Shown here piece by piece: positions 49,707 through 58,583 of a DNA stretch of 64,000 nucleotides. Each line of letters opens with the position of its first letter. The stretch's first letter is position 1. The notes under the pieces are model-generated. The model had not been told where the DNA came from. It searched no databases and saw only the letters and a program-made list of their open reading frames with translations. This DNA is from a virus. Where the stretch lies: IMG/VR virus record IMGVR_UViG_3300046007_009543, positions 1 through 64,000 of that record; one strand, 5' to 3'. Position numbers and translations under genes: made by a program.

Positions 49707-52376
49707 TTATTTGTTGGTTTGTTTTTCGGTTATGGTTTTTTTAATTAATTCTTTAAATTCGTTTTTATGTTGTGGATTCCGTTCTAAATATTCATTCATT
49801 ATGTATCCTCTTGCTTCTGCTAAATTTCTTTGTTGTAAAGCATTTAATAATTCAGCGGGTGAATTTAAAGAGATAGCATTTGTTGAAGTAATTAAGTAAT
49901 GTAAGTTACCTGGTTGTACTACAACTGATGCTACATTTGAACCATTGGCTAATCTAATTATATAAATATCACTTGGGCCTACTGAAATGTTTCTTACTAC
50001 ACGACCATTATTTCCTAATAAATTATTACGACGAGTAGCACCTCTATTATTAGTTATTTGTTGTCCAACTCCTGTGTTTGTATTTAATCTAGTAAATGAA
50101 CGACCCGGTAATTGAGTAAATCCATTTCCTAATTCATAGTTTGCCATAATTCCTGCTACAGATTCACCTTGACCTGCTGGGACGTTTGCTGCTGGAGCTA
50201 CAGGAGCATTAGGTACGCCTGCTGGTCTGCCTCTTCTACCAGTACCTGCTACTGGAGTGGCTACTCGTTCACCTGCCCCTTGTGCTGCTGGTGCCGTAGT
50301 ACCTATTAATCGTGATGCTTGAGCAGGTGATATATTAGCTTTAACTAATTTACCACTTCTATCTGAAAGTTGTAAACTTTCTCTTGGATTAGCAGTATTA
50401 ATAATAAGTAATGTATCATTAAATATTACTGGTCTGTATCTATTTTCAGCTGCTAGTGGTGGGTTTAATCGTACAAATTGTTTAACAATATCTACTTCAG
50501 GTTCATAATATTGTGATGCTCTTAAAGTATTTAATAATGATTCATCATTTAGTGTTTTACCTGATCCTCTTAAGTAATTAATAATAGCTTGTATTTGCTC
50601 AGAGTTACTAACAGCCTTTCTATTTCTATTAAAAAGTCTCCAATTATTATTACTACCAATATACACAGTTGGCATTATTAAATAAGAGTTAGTTCCACCA
50701 TTTGTATTAATTGTAAAGAAATTTGGGGCTTCATCACCTGGTATTGTTAATAATACAGCCGGGCCATTAGTCTCTTCTGTTGTGAATGTTCTTTCATTGT
50801 ATGGTGTTGCATTAACAATTGATGCTAAACCTTCCTTATTTATAGTTCCTGGAATATCTTCTTCATTTTTAAATATATTTAATGCTGATTCTTGAAATCC
50901 TTTATTATTTTCTTCTTGTGCAAATGCTGTTTGTACATCTTCGTCATTAAATGGAACTCTAGTTATTGTATCTCCTTCTATTTTATAAGAAAGAAATGAA
51001 TTTGCATCTATTAAGATTTGTTTACCATCTATTTCTTTAACAACAATTGACGAATTTGGATTTGTTTTTGCTTGTTCTAAAACAGCACCTAATACACTTT
51101 TATCAACAACACCTTCAGATGCTAAATCTATTAAGTTCTGAAAGGGGATTTTATCTAATTCAGGGTATTCTAATAAGTATTTGGATGTTCTTTTATTTAA
51201 TTTAACATTAGGATAATCATCATCTGCTTGATATAAACCCATTCTAATATTTTCACCTAAAGTTAATAATACAATTGTACTACCATCTTCAGTAATATAT
51301 ATTCTTTGATCACCATTAATATCCCATTTCTTTAAAGTAGTTATTAATTTTTTAACATCAAATGAGAAAAAATCTTTTGGTAAATAATTTAAACTTATAG
51401 AATTTTGTAAATTTGCAGTAACTGATCTTCTATCATTACTTGAAAAGCTATCTAAATTTTTTAATAATTCATCACTATCAAAAATACCAGGAGTAATAGC
51501 AATAAAATTAGCTAATTGTGGAAATTTAGGTAAGTATTTAGAAATAAACTCATTATTAGAAACATCATCAAACATTTCTTTACCTTTTCTAACAACAAGA
51601 TATTGTTTTTTAGCTGAAAATTCTAATTTTAGCCATTCTCTTATATTTATTGGGTTGTCTTTATATAGTTGATTTAATTTTTCTGATGATTTTAAAGGAA
51701 TGTATTTTAATATATTTTTAATATTTGGAATATCTGCTAACCAAGGAATTTCACTCATTAGTTTACTAAAATCCATAGGTGATGATTCATTTGGACTATT
51801 ATCTCTATTAGTATAAACATATCTATTAGTTTCCTGAGGTGTATCTCTAACTTGTATAGCAACAAAACTTAATTTATTAGAGCTAGGTAAATTTTCATTT
51901 TTAGCTAAATAAAATGTTGGATATCCTCTATCTCTACTATATCTATAATTACCATATGATCCTCTAGTAATACACCATCTTTCACCCCTACCATACAGTA
52001 GGCAATTACCTTCTTTAGAACCATTATATATAGTTTTACCACCTTCATTATAAACAACATCTGGTGTGTTTTCTATCTCATCATCTCCACTATTAACACC
52101 TTCAGAAGATGTTATTAATTTTATTAATTGAGATAAAGTGTAATTACGTAATTCTTTATCAGTAATTTTAGGTGAATTTTTTATTTGATCAAAACGCTCA
52201 ATGTATTTTCTCAGTTGATTATCTGATATTGTTATATTTAAGTCATCTGCTTCTTCTTTAAATTTTTCAATGTATTTTAATATTACATTTTCTGCATATT
52301 CAAGTAATGGATATAAATTACTTGCAACGTGTGTTATAAATTTGTATATTGGGGATGTTGTTTGTTTTAAACTCAT
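49707..52376 (-). CDS. 889-residue protein with WCIT motif, unknown
   Basis: 889 residues. About 110-170: GKTIYNGSKEGNCLLYGRGE, RWCITRGSYGNYRYSRDRGY, PTFYLAKNENLPSSNKLSF; the pattern Y-G-x-G-x-x-W-C-[IT] ... Y-x-x-x-G-x-x-x-F/Y is shared by many uncharacterised phage and Bacteroidetes proteins (PcfJ-like proteins have a related W-C-x). The rest includes several repeated beta segments. The C-terminus has FKELIKKTITE, similar to the targeting segments but at the other end. No enzyme can be named. Start 5 bases after the 108-residue gene. Confidence 0.6.
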   Translation of the reverse strand: MSLKQTTSPIYKFITHVASNLYPLLEYAENVILKYIEKFKEEADDLNITISDNQLRKYIERFDQIKNSPKITDKELRNYTLSQLIKLITSSEGVNSGDDEIENTPDVVYNEGGKTIYNGSKEGNCLLYGRGERWCITRGSYGNYRYSRDRGYPTFYLAKNENLPSSNKLSFVAIQVRDTPQETNRYVYTNRDNSPNESSPMDFSKLMSEIPWLADIPNIKNILKYIPLKSSEKLNQLYKDNPINIREWLKLEFSAKKQYLVVRKGKEMFDDVSNNEFISKYLPKFPQLANFIAITPGIFDSDELLKNLDSFSSNDRRSVTANLQNSISLNYLPKDFFSFDVKKLITTLKKWDINGDQRIYITEDGSTIVLLTLGENIRMGLYQADDDYPNVKLNKRTSKYLLEYPELDKIPFQNLIDLASEGVVDKSVLGAVLEQAKTNPNSSIVVKEIDGKQILIDANSFLSYKIEGDTITRVPFNDEDVQTAFAQEENNKGFQESALNIFKNEEDIPGTINKEGLASIVNATPYNERTFTTEETNGPAVLLTIPGDEAPNFFTINTNGGTNSYLIMPTVYIGSNNNWRLFNRNRKAVSNSEQIQAIINYLRGSGKTLNDESLLNTLRASQYYEPEVDIVKQFVRLNPPLAAENRYRPVIFNDTLLIINTANPRESLQLSDRSGKLVKANISPAQASRLIGTTAPAAQGAGERVATPVAGTGRRGRPAGVPNAPVAPAANVPAGQGESVAGIMANYELGNGFTQLPGRSFTRLNTNTGVGQQITNNRGATRRNNLLGNNGRVVRNISVGPSDIYIIRLANGSNVASVVVQPGNLHYLITSTNAISLNSPAELLNALQQRNLAEARGYIMNEYLERNPQHKNEFKELIKKTITEKQTNK

Positions 52377-52381
52377 TTTTA

Positions 52382-52708
52382 TTATACTGTTGTTGGAGTT
52401 GATGTAAATTTGGCTGTGTATATAGATGGTATTCTTTTGATACCTGCTAATATTTTTGAATAAGATTTTCCATCAAATGGTTCAAATGGAGATGGATCAA
52501 TTTTTAAGCTAAGATCAACAACGTGTCTTATACCGTGTGTTTCATCATCAGCATCTACTATATCTACAATAGTAACACCAGGAATAGCTCTAATATCCGA
52601 TAATATTTCTTGCATGGGTCTTGCATCACTGTTAACAACAATTCTACAATATACTAAATATATGTTAGGATTTGTTGATTCACGAATGATGTCTATAAAC
52701 TTGATCAT
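52382..52708 (-). CDS. Small internal-type protein with capsid-targeting-like start
   Basis: 108 residues. MIKFIDIIRE then STNPN: a ten-residue segment ending I-R-E, closely analogous to T4 internal proteins' MKTYQEFIAE. The rest is a compact alpha/beta body (IYLVYCRIVVNSDARPMQEI, LSDIRAIPGVTIVDIVDADD), which resembles an ACT-like or ferredoxin-like fold. Promoter-like element 2 bases upstream. Confidence 0.65.
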   Translation of the reverse strand: MIKFIDIIRESTNPNIYLVYCRIVVNSDARPMQEILSDIRAIPGVTIVDIVDADDETHGIRHVVDLSLKIDPSPFEPFDGKSYSKILAGIKRIPSIYTAKFTSTPTTV

Positions 52709-52710
52709 GC

Positions 52711-52721
52711 TTATAAATATT
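52711..52721 (-). promoter_or_regulatory. AATATTTATAA element before the gene at 52708
   Basis: Followed by GC and the ATG, a 2-base gap. Confidence 0.5.
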
Positions 52722-52746
52722 ACAAAAATTTTGATTATTATCTTTT

Positions 52747-53364
52747 TTATACAGTTTCATTTATATCGTAATAATAAGAATCTGTGTCTTCAGTTATCCA
52801 TTTATCTGCTACTGATTCTACTGAGAGTAAATATTTATCTACTTTTATGTCTTTAACATTTAATGGAAATTCAGATGTAACCCAATTTGAATCTCTCCAA
52901 TAAATTCTATTATTAGGCATACATAAAAGATAACCACCATCTGCTACTAAAACATGACCTGCTTTATAATCAGTAGGTTCGTCAGAATATGGATTATCGT
53001 ACCAATCTACAGTAAATAAATAAGTAGCCCAAACTTTAGTTTTATTTCTTAAAATAACCTGGCATCTTTTTTCTAGTAAAAATGAATATTTTGTAACAGA
53101 TACATTTTCACTAAAACAATCCCATAATTGTTTATAATAGAAAGGAATATCTTTAGTTGGTTCTTTTATAAAAAGTTCTGAAATGGGGACTCTACTTCTT
53201 ACCATTCCAAAATCTGTCATAATATGAAAGGTTAGTATTTTACCTGTAATAGATTGTATTCCAAAAACATAGGCATTATCAAAAATGTTATTATCTTTAG
53301 AATTATGAGTATAATGAGAGCGTCTTATTAAACATTTAAAATAAGGAATATTTTCATTTAACAT
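52747..53364 (-). CDS. Conserved hypothetical phage protein
   Basis: 205 residues. Segments GIQSITGKILTFHIMTDFGM, VRSRVPISELF, YLFTVDWYDNPYSDEPTDYK and AGHVLVADGGYLLCMPNNRI form a beta-rich protein also recalled from T4-like phages of marine bacteria. No catalytic motif. Start overlaps the stop of the 53.7 kb gene by 1 base. Role unknown; probably not targeted, as the N-terminus differs from its neighbours. Confidence 0.55.
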   Translation of the reverse strand: MLNENIPYFKCLIRRSHYTHNSKDNNIFDNAYVFGIQSITGKILTFHIMTDFGMVRSRVPISELFIKEPTKDIPFYYKQLWDCFSENVSVTKYSFLLEKRCQVILRNKTKVWATYLFTVDWYDNPYSDEPTDYKAGHVLVADGGYLLCMPNNRIYWRDSNWVTSEFPLNVKDIKVDKYLLSVESVADKWITEDTDSYYYDINETV

Positions 53365-53690
53365 TATTTTTCTCTTATTAGTAATTCACCTAATACCTCT
53401 AAACGACCAACTTCTCTTTGAAATTCAATTGGTGTCATGTTTAAAGATATTTTTTTAAGTGTTTGTTCAAATTCTTTTGTAGCAACTTCTTTATCAAATT
53501 TACCGTTAGTTGCTTTTTTATAATAAGGAGCTTTAACTTTAAAGTGGTGCCAAGTTAATAATGCTAAACCACCTTTTTCTTCAGCATTTGAAGCTATTTT
53601 AGCAGCACCTTCACCACGTTTTTTAGCAAATTCCTCAAAAGTTTCTTTAAGTTTTTTAGCTTCTTTTAATATATCTAATAATTTTATCAT
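53364..53690 (-). CDS. Small basic internal-type protein with capsid-targeting-like start
   Basis: 108 residues from the ATG at 53690, whose ATG overlaps the previous stop (ATGA). A TTG start 5 codons earlier is less likely. MIKLLDILKE then AKKLKE is nearly identical to the first ten residues of the upstream gene (MIKLLDILNE). The rest is Lys/Glu-rich and helical (EEFAKKRGEGAAKIASNAEE), with a Trp-His-rich middle. Likely packaged in the head. Confidence 0.65.
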   Translation of the reverse strand: MIKLLDILKEAKKLKETFEEFAKKRGEGAAKIASNAEEKGGLALLTWHHFKVKAPYYKKATNGKFDKEVATKEFEQTLKKISLNMTPIEFQREVGRLEVLGELLIREK

Positions 53691-54709
53691 TTTATTTTTA
53701 CACAATTTGGATATTTTTTACCAAACATTGTTTTCATACCTTTTTGAGTATATCCTTTCCAACATTTTTCAGTAAGTATATCTTCTTCTAACATTTCATT
53801 TAACCATTTAGCATTTAAACCAATATAAACATTAGGTTGAATAAAACCTTCAGGATACATTTTAAATGCTTGTGTAGTTCTATGCCAGCCTTCTCCTAAT
53901 TCATATTTACCATCTTTAGTTTTAAATATAATAATAGGTTCTTTAGATATTCCTTGACTTTTTAATAATTTTTGTTGTGTATTGTGTCTTTCAATATCCT
54001 TACCTACATCTTGTCTAATTTCCCCTCCAATTCTTGATTTTAATTCTTGTTGAGTTTTATTACCAAAAATATCCATTGTTATAGGAAAGTTTGTCTTAGT
54101 CTCCCATTTTAAATCTTTAAGTTGACTATCAATCCAATCCTGAATACCTTCGGCTGTGTTGATATTATCATCTTTTTTAATCATTTTATAAATCCAATCC
54201 TTTATAACATAATCAGGGAAATTTGGAAGTTGTTGTTTTAAATAATCTAAAAGACCTTGTCTTAACTCATTTATATTTTTATTTTTAACAGGAGCATAAC
54301 CAGAACCATATGGTGCTGCTTTACCTGATTGTGGGTCTGCTGTTTCTTTTACTTTATTTAAACGTTGTGTTTTAGCTTTAGATGATTCTTTACGTTTTTC
54401 AATATAATCTAAAGCACGTTTTAATCTAGATTTTACTTCAGGATCTTTTGCTTTACCATATGCTGCTCTTACTCGTTGATGAATTAAATTAATAATTTGT
54501 GATTGACGAGCATGTGGTTTAGATTTAAATGAATCTTTATTTAATGTATCAACTATATCTTCTTTAGTTTTAAATTTAATAGATACAGTATCTTTTGGAT
54601 TTTCATCTGTGTATAAACGACGACCTGATCCTTTAGGTTTTTTACCTGTTCCTTTTTTAGGATCATTTTCAGATAAAACCTCATTTAATATATCTAATAG
54701 TTTTATCAT
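53687..54709 (-). CDS. Internal-type protein with ParB-like segment
   Basis: 340 residues. MIKLLDILNE start plus V-L-S-E at 11-14. Basic N-terminal half with KARQSQIINLIHQRVRAAYG-type helices, then DPQSGKAAPYGSGYA near residue 129, also present in the next gene. About 250-300: PIIIFKTKDGKYELGEGWHR, a ParB/Srx-like core with G-x-x-R-x-x-A features. C-terminus EKCWKGYTQKGMKTMFGKKY, then PNCVKIK, a Cys-flanked tail frequent in marine phage proteins. Possibly a DNA-binding head protein. Confidence 0.6.
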   Translation of the reverse strand: MIKLLDILNEVLSENDPKKGTGKKPKGSGRRLYTDENPKDTVSIKFKTKEDIVDTLNKDSFKSKPHARQSQIINLIHQRVRAAYGKAKDPEVKSRLKRALDYIEKRKESSKAKTQRLNKVKETADPQSGKAAPYGSGYAPVKNKNINELRQGLLDYLKQQLPNFPDYVIKDWIYKMIKKDDNINTAEGIQDWIDSQLKDLKWETKTNFPITMDIFGNKTQQELKSRIGGEIRQDVGKDIERHNTQQKLLKSQGISKEPIIIFKTKDGKYELGEGWHRTTQAFKMYPEGFIQPNVYIGLNAKWLNEMLEEDILTEKCWKGYTQKGMKTMFGKKYPNCVKIK

Positions 54710-55179
54710 TTTGTTTTACCCCATTTAGTACCTTTACCTTTTGCTTTACATCCTGCTGGAGTTGGTCTGCAAGCTGGATATGCTCGTTTTTCGCCTTTTT
54801 GTCTTCCACAAGGTTTGTAACCAGTTATTTTACCATCTTTTCTAATTGGAGCATTACAATCAACCCACCCACCTGTTTTACCAGGAGCACCTTTACGAGA
54901 AAACCAAGTTCTAAGTGTTTCTTTTACTTTTTCAAGAATTAATTCTTCTTCAACCTTAGCATATCCTGATCCATATGGTGCTGCTTTACCTGATTGAGGA
55001 TCGTCTGTTTCTTTTATATCTTTCCAAATTTTTCCAGCGCGACATCTTACAACAGCTCCTGATTTGTAAGCTGATGGTTTATCAAACTTACGATCAGCAA
55101 TACGAAGACATCTGTCTCGTTTTACTTTTTTTTCAGAAAGTATTTCTCTAATAAGTTGTTGTAATTCAGATGTATTCAT
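54706..55179 (-). CDS. Cys-rich internal-type protein
   Basis: 157 residues from the ATG at 55179; an upstream in-frame ATG at 55263 overlaps the previous gene by about 80 bases and is rejected. MNTSELQQLIREILSE is a targeting-type start ending L-S-E. Then RDRCLRIADRKFDKPSAYKS, GAVVRCRAGKIW, DPQSGKAAPYGSGYA, and a Cys-rich tail (GGWVDCNAPI, YKPCGRQKGEKRAYPACRPT, AGCKAKGKGTKWG), a zinc- or metal-binding-looking module seen in phage proteins (DUF5872-like, uncertain). Confidence 0.6.
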   Translation of the reverse strand: MNTSELQQLIREILSEKKVKRDRCLRIADRKFDKPSAYKSGAVVRCRAGKIWKDIKETDDPQSGKAAPYGSGYAKVEEELILEKVKETLRTWFSRKGAPGKTGGWVDCNAPIRKDGKITGYKPCGRQKGEKRAYPACRPTPAGCKAKGKGTKWGKTK

Positions 55180-55180
55180 A

Positions 55181-55825
55181 TTACCATTTTTTACAAGACC
55201 AGTAACGAGCTTTCCATCTTGGACCTGGGTTTTTGCAATTGTGTCTTGCTCTAAAGGCTGCACGTCTTTTAGGATTTTTATCCTTAATTACCATTCTTTT
55301 ACCTTTAGCTGATTTACCACCAAATCCAAAGTTAACTTTTACTACATTACCTTTATCATTTTTAACATATACTTTGAATTTCTTAACATCACCCTGCATT
55401 GGTTTACCTAAAGTTACTTTACGACCTTGGTATTCTGCCTCGGTTAATATATCATTATCAGGCATTGGTAAGTCTAAAGGTACTTTTTTACCTTCATATA
55501 TTCCATATTCACCCAAGTTAGTTTCAGTAATTTTTTCTTTATCAATACCTTCAACATTTAAAGCACCACGAGAATATAAGTATCTTGCTTCAGCCCATAA
55601 ATTTAAATATTCTTTTGAACCGTATGGTAAAGTTGTTTCAAATAGCGGTGTTTTAGCGTCTATATGGTATTGCATATTTTCAGTCATAACAATACGCGCT
55701 TTTAAACTTTCATTTAATATAGGTGCATCAAAACACTTAGCAGTACCCTTACAACCACAACCACAATCTGGTTTTTTAGAGGTCTCTGATAGCACTTTTC
55801 TTATTAATTCTTTTAAATTATGCAT
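55181..55825 (-). CDS. Internal-type protein with RHNC/YWSCKxW C-terminal module
   Basis: 214 residues. MHNLKELIRKVLSE ends L-S-E at residue 14, then a Cys-cluster (KKPDCGCGCKGTAKC). The C-terminus (KRRAAFRARHNCKNPGPRWK then ARYWSCKKW) is a module frequent in marine phage virion proteins, with conserved Cys pair. Middle segment has MTENMQYHIDAKTPLFETTL. Promoter-like element 2 bases upstream. The stop lies 1 base before the next gene. Confidence 0.65.
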   Translation of the reverse strand: MHNLKELIRKVLSETSKKPDCGCGCKGTAKCFDAPILNESLKARIVMTENMQYHIDAKTPLFETTLPYGSKEYLNLWAEARYLYSRGALNVEGIDKEKITETNLGEYGIYEGKKVPLDLPMPDNDILTEAEYQGRKVTLGKPMQGDVKKFKVYVKNDKGNVVKVNFGFGGKSAKGKRMVIKDKNPKRRAAFRARHNCKNPGPRWKARYWSCKKW

Positions 55826-55827
55826 GA

Positions 55828-55838
55828 TTATAAATATT
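55828..55838 (-). promoter_or_regulatory. AATATTTATAA element before the gene at 55825
   Basis: TATAATATTTATAATC, then ATG: 2-base spacing. Confidence 0.5.
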
Positions 55839-56742
55839 ATATTTTTAATCTAGGAAATAAATCAGAAGGATATGAAATTTTTATTTCTTGTTTATTTATT
55901 GCTTCTACAAAATCTTCATTTTTAAAAAATTTAAAATGTCCTATATAGTTAGCGAATATTATTCCTTTAAAAGTAGAAGTTTGGATATATTCAGTAGATG
56001 ATAATTGAGTTAAATATAAATTAAAAGCTTCATAATTAAATGTATCTGTTATAAATGGTGTAATGTTTATACCAAATGTAGGATACATTATTTTAAGAAC
56101 ATTATTAAATTCTTGTATAAATAAATCTTTATCCCCACTATATTCTAAATATTGTTTATAGATATTATTTATTTTAATTAACCAACTGTGTCCTCCACTA
56201 ACATTAAATTTTTCTAATTGGTAAGTATGTTCCGTAGATAATCTAAGATTATTAATTAATGTTGAGATGTGAGGTTTTACAGATGTTGAAAAACTACCTC
56301 GAGTATAATATTTGGATACAAATAAAGAACCATGATTTCCTGTTCTTGATTTTAATTCTACTTCTCCTATTTCTTTTATATATAAATCCCCTTTAATACT
56401 ATTTTGAGTAACATTTTCAAAGAAAATAATAAGAAAAAGTTCACCTGGTCCTAAAGATACATTACCTTTAGTTGAATCTTTCATAGACACAAAAATATAT
56501 TCTAATTCATCTGGTATAAAACCGGGGATTTGTGTAAATATATTATTTTTAGTTATATCGAAAGATACTGGTTGTTTTATTAAATTATAAAATACTTTTG
56601 TTTTATTTATTGAATTTAATAAATGTAAAAAGTAAATACTTTCTTTAGTATTTATGTTTTTTCTTAACAAATAATTAAATATTTTTTTATAAAAAAATAG
56701 ATTATAAGTATAATTTGTTATTTTTTTGAAGATATTCTTCAT
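55837..56742 (-). CDS. Possible PD-(D/E)XK-type nuclease
   Basis: 301 residues. GPGELFLIIFFENVTQNSIK, then GDLYIKEIGEVELKSRTGNHG and SLF: the pairing of an acidic residue (GDLYI/GEVELK) with a Lys on the second strand is the layout of PD-(D/E)XK nucleases. The N-terminus is basic and hydrophobic (KKITNYTYNLFFYKKIFNYL). No other motif is strong. No promoter element precedes it; it lies at the start of a spacer to the next gene. Confidence 0.45.
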   Translation of the reverse strand: MKNIFKKITNYTYNLFFYKKIFNYLLRKNINTKESIYFLHLLNSINKTKVFYNLIKQPVSFDITKNNIFTQIPGFIPDELEYIFVSMKDSTKGNVSLGPGELFLIIFFENVTQNSIKGDLYIKEIGEVELKSRTGNHGSLFVSKYYTRGSFSTSVKPHISTLINNLRLSTEHTYQLEKFNVSGGHSWLIKINNIYKQYLEYSGDKDLFIQEFNNVLKIMYPTFGINITPFITDTFNYEAFNLYLTQLSSTEYIQTSTFKGIIFANYIGHFKFFKNEDFVEAINKQEIKISYPSDLFPRLKI

Positions 56743-56783
56743 ATATTCTATTTTATTAAAAATAAGAATTTTAAATCTAAAGG

Positions 56784-57308
56784 TTATGCTGTTGGTGCTT
56801 CTTCAGGTGCTTCCTCTTCAGGTACTTCCTCTTCAGGTGTTTCTGTATCAGGCATAGAAAAATCTTCTGGATTTACTTCTGGGATTTCATCTTTGAAATT
56901 TCCAGTTGGATCTTCTTCTTCTTTAGGAGCACCGTATGATAATATTCTAGATATTGATTCGGCTGCTGATTCTTCTTCACTTAAATTTAATAAATAATAT
57001 TTTTTACCTTCAACTTTAGCTATCCAACTTCTTTCAGTATAAATTAAATAAAATGTTTCTTTATTTCCTAATATAATACGAAAAGTAGTAGGACGAGGTG
57101 CTACCCATTGAATATCAGTCATAAAAACCTCATACTGTTTAGTAAGTAAACTTACAATTACTTTTTTAAGATCAGGAAATTTACCTAAAACAGGAAATTT
57201 TAATGCATCAAGAGACACATCGTTTCCTTTATCTAAATCAACTGATTTAGGTATTAGAGCTTGTTTAGCTAATGTTTTTATTTTATCTCTTAATTCTGAC
57301 TTAGTCAT
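56784..57308 (-). CDS. Hypothetical protein with acidic C-terminal repeats
   Basis: 174 residues. Compact N-terminal region (GKFPDLKKVIVSLLTKQYEV; DIQWVAPRPTTFRIILGNKE) of alternating strands and helices. The last ~35 residues are Glu/Pro repeats (EEEVPEEEAPEEAP) coded by a short DNA repeat. The start overlaps the stop of the preceding gene by 1 base. No capsid-targeting motif; no family recognised. Confidence 0.55.
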   Translation of the reverse strand: MTKSELRDKIKTLAKQALIPKSVDLDKGNDVSLDALKFPVLGKFPDLKKVIVSLLTKQYEVFMTDIQWVAPRPTTFRIILGNKETFYLIYTERSWIAKVEGKKYYLLNLSEEESAAESISRILSYGAPKEEEDPTGNFKDEIPEVNPEDFSMPDTETPEEEVPEEEAPEEAPTA

Positions 57309-58381
57309 TATTTAATGTCTTCTGGTTTTTTAACACCTATTTTAGTAGATTTACCCCAAACAGCTGTTCTAGTTTTACCGCCTTTTTCTAATGTAACATC
57401 AACTTTTCCACCTGGAGTATATGCACCCGATGATACAGAAACTACTGTTTCTCCACTACCTATAACGTCTCCTTTTTTTAAATATTGAGCTTCTTTTGAA
57501 TTTGAAGGTGCTTTATAACTAGATTCTTTTAATTTTTTAGCAATAGTTTTTGCTAATCCTTTTGCGTTTTTAATAGCTTTATCTTTTACTCCTTTGTATT
57601 CTTCTTCAGGTGATTCTATTTTATTATCCCCATCATAATCTTTTTTTGCTTTTTTCTCGTAAAGTTCTTCAACTTCACCTTCTTCACCTGTTAAATAATC
57701 ACTAACAGATTGTAAATAATCTTGTGCTTTAGTTAATTTAGATTGTACCCAAGCATCTAATTGCTCATTGTTATCAATCATATTCATTAATTTAGAAGCA
57801 TTTGATTGAATTGATTTTAATTGTGAATCAGCCATATCAGACTCATCATCCGCTTGTTTCCAATCATCTTCATTTAATGATTCCATTTCACCAATAATAG
57901 TTTCATAGTCATCCATAGTTAATGTTTTATCTTCACTACTTAAACCGATTGCTTTTTTAGCAACATCGTGTAAATCAACATCAGTACTAGCATCTTCACG
58001 AGCATATTCTAACATACGAATAAATAAAGGAACATCCATAGTAATTTTATCTTCTGGATTTTCTTCTCTTTCTGAGATGTATTGTTTAGAGTTTATTGAC
58101 TCTGATTCAGCTGTTAATTGTTTTCTTACTAATTCTTTTATGTCTTGTTGTTTCATGTCTTCTATATATTTTTTAGCGTCTTTAATTGCTCTACCTACTA
58201 ATACTTTTTCAGCATCTTTACCATAACGTTTTACTAAATTCTTTTTATTTTTTAATAACGCATTGATATATTCTTGGCGTTTATTTAAAAATGTGTTTTT
58301 GTACTTATCATCAATAACAGGAGAGCCCTTATCTTCAGATAAGAACTCTCTAATTACTGTTTTAAGTTGGGTTTTGTTCAT
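57308..58381 (-). CDS. Internal-type protein with marine-phage head-associated domain
   Basis: 357 residues. MNKTQLKTVIREFLSE ends L-S-E at residue 16. A domain near 190-230 (ASKLMNMIDNNEQLDAWVQS, KLTKAQDYLQSVSDYLTGEE) resembles a module found repeatedly in head-associated proteins of marine T4-like phages. The C-terminal beta region has KKGDVIGSGETVVSVSSGAY then GKVDVTLEKGGKTRTAVW, and KKYDGDN-type linker is Lys-rich. Coupled to the Hc1-like gene by a TAATG overlap. Confidence 0.65.
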   Translation of the reverse strand: MNKTQLKTVIREFLSEDKGSPVIDDKYKNTFLNKRQEYINALLKNKKNLVKRYGKDAEKVLVGRAIKDAKKYIEDMKQQDIKELVRKQLTAESESINSKQYISEREENPEDKITMDVPLFIRMLEYAREDASTDVDLHDVAKKAIGLSSEDKTLTMDDYETIIGEMESLNEDDWKQADDESDMADSQLKSIQSNASKLMNMIDNNEQLDAWVQSKLTKAQDYLQSVSDYLTGEEGEVEELYEKKAKKDYDGDNKIESPEEEYKGVKDKAIKNAKGLAKTIAKKLKESSYKAPSNSKEAQYLKKGDVIGSGETVVSVSSGAYTPGGKVDVTLEKGGKTRTAVWGKSTKIGVKKPEDIK

Positions 58382-58554
58382 TAATTTGCTTTGTCTTCAG
58401 CAATTGAAGCTTTTCTATAGTCGTTAGCTAAAGCTTTAACTTCACCTGCAATTTTACGTGCGCGACCATGAGCAGCTTTAGTAGTTTTAGCGTTTTCCAC
58501 TTTTAATTCTACTAATAATGACTCGATTTTTTCTAATAACTCTGTTGTGTTCAT
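58381..58554 (-). CDS. Hc1-like histone-type protein, 57 residues
   Basis: 57 residues starting MNTTELLEKIESLLVELKVE and continuing NAKTTKAAHGRARKIAGEVK then ALANDYRKASIAE. This closely follows the Bacteroidetes Hc1 (histone H1-like) pattern: a helix, then 'K-A-A-x-x-R-A/V-R-K' and a long helix with 'R-K-x-S/x'. These basic proteins coat and bend DNA in Bacteroidetes. It shares a stop/start overlap with the next gene and lies in the capsid-targeted cluster, so it may help condense packaged DNA or modify the host nucleoid. Confidence 0.75.
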   Translation of the reverse strand: MNTTELLEKIESLLVELKVENAKTTKAAHGRARKIAGEVKALANDYRKASIAEDKAN

Positions 58555-58583
58555 ATTGTTTGTTTTTTATTGTTTATTTTATA

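Noticed and set aside
55179-55263. Upstream start for the Cys-rich gene at 54706
   Set aside because: It would overlap the preceding gene by about 80 bases, and the shorter start gives the targeting-type N-terminus.
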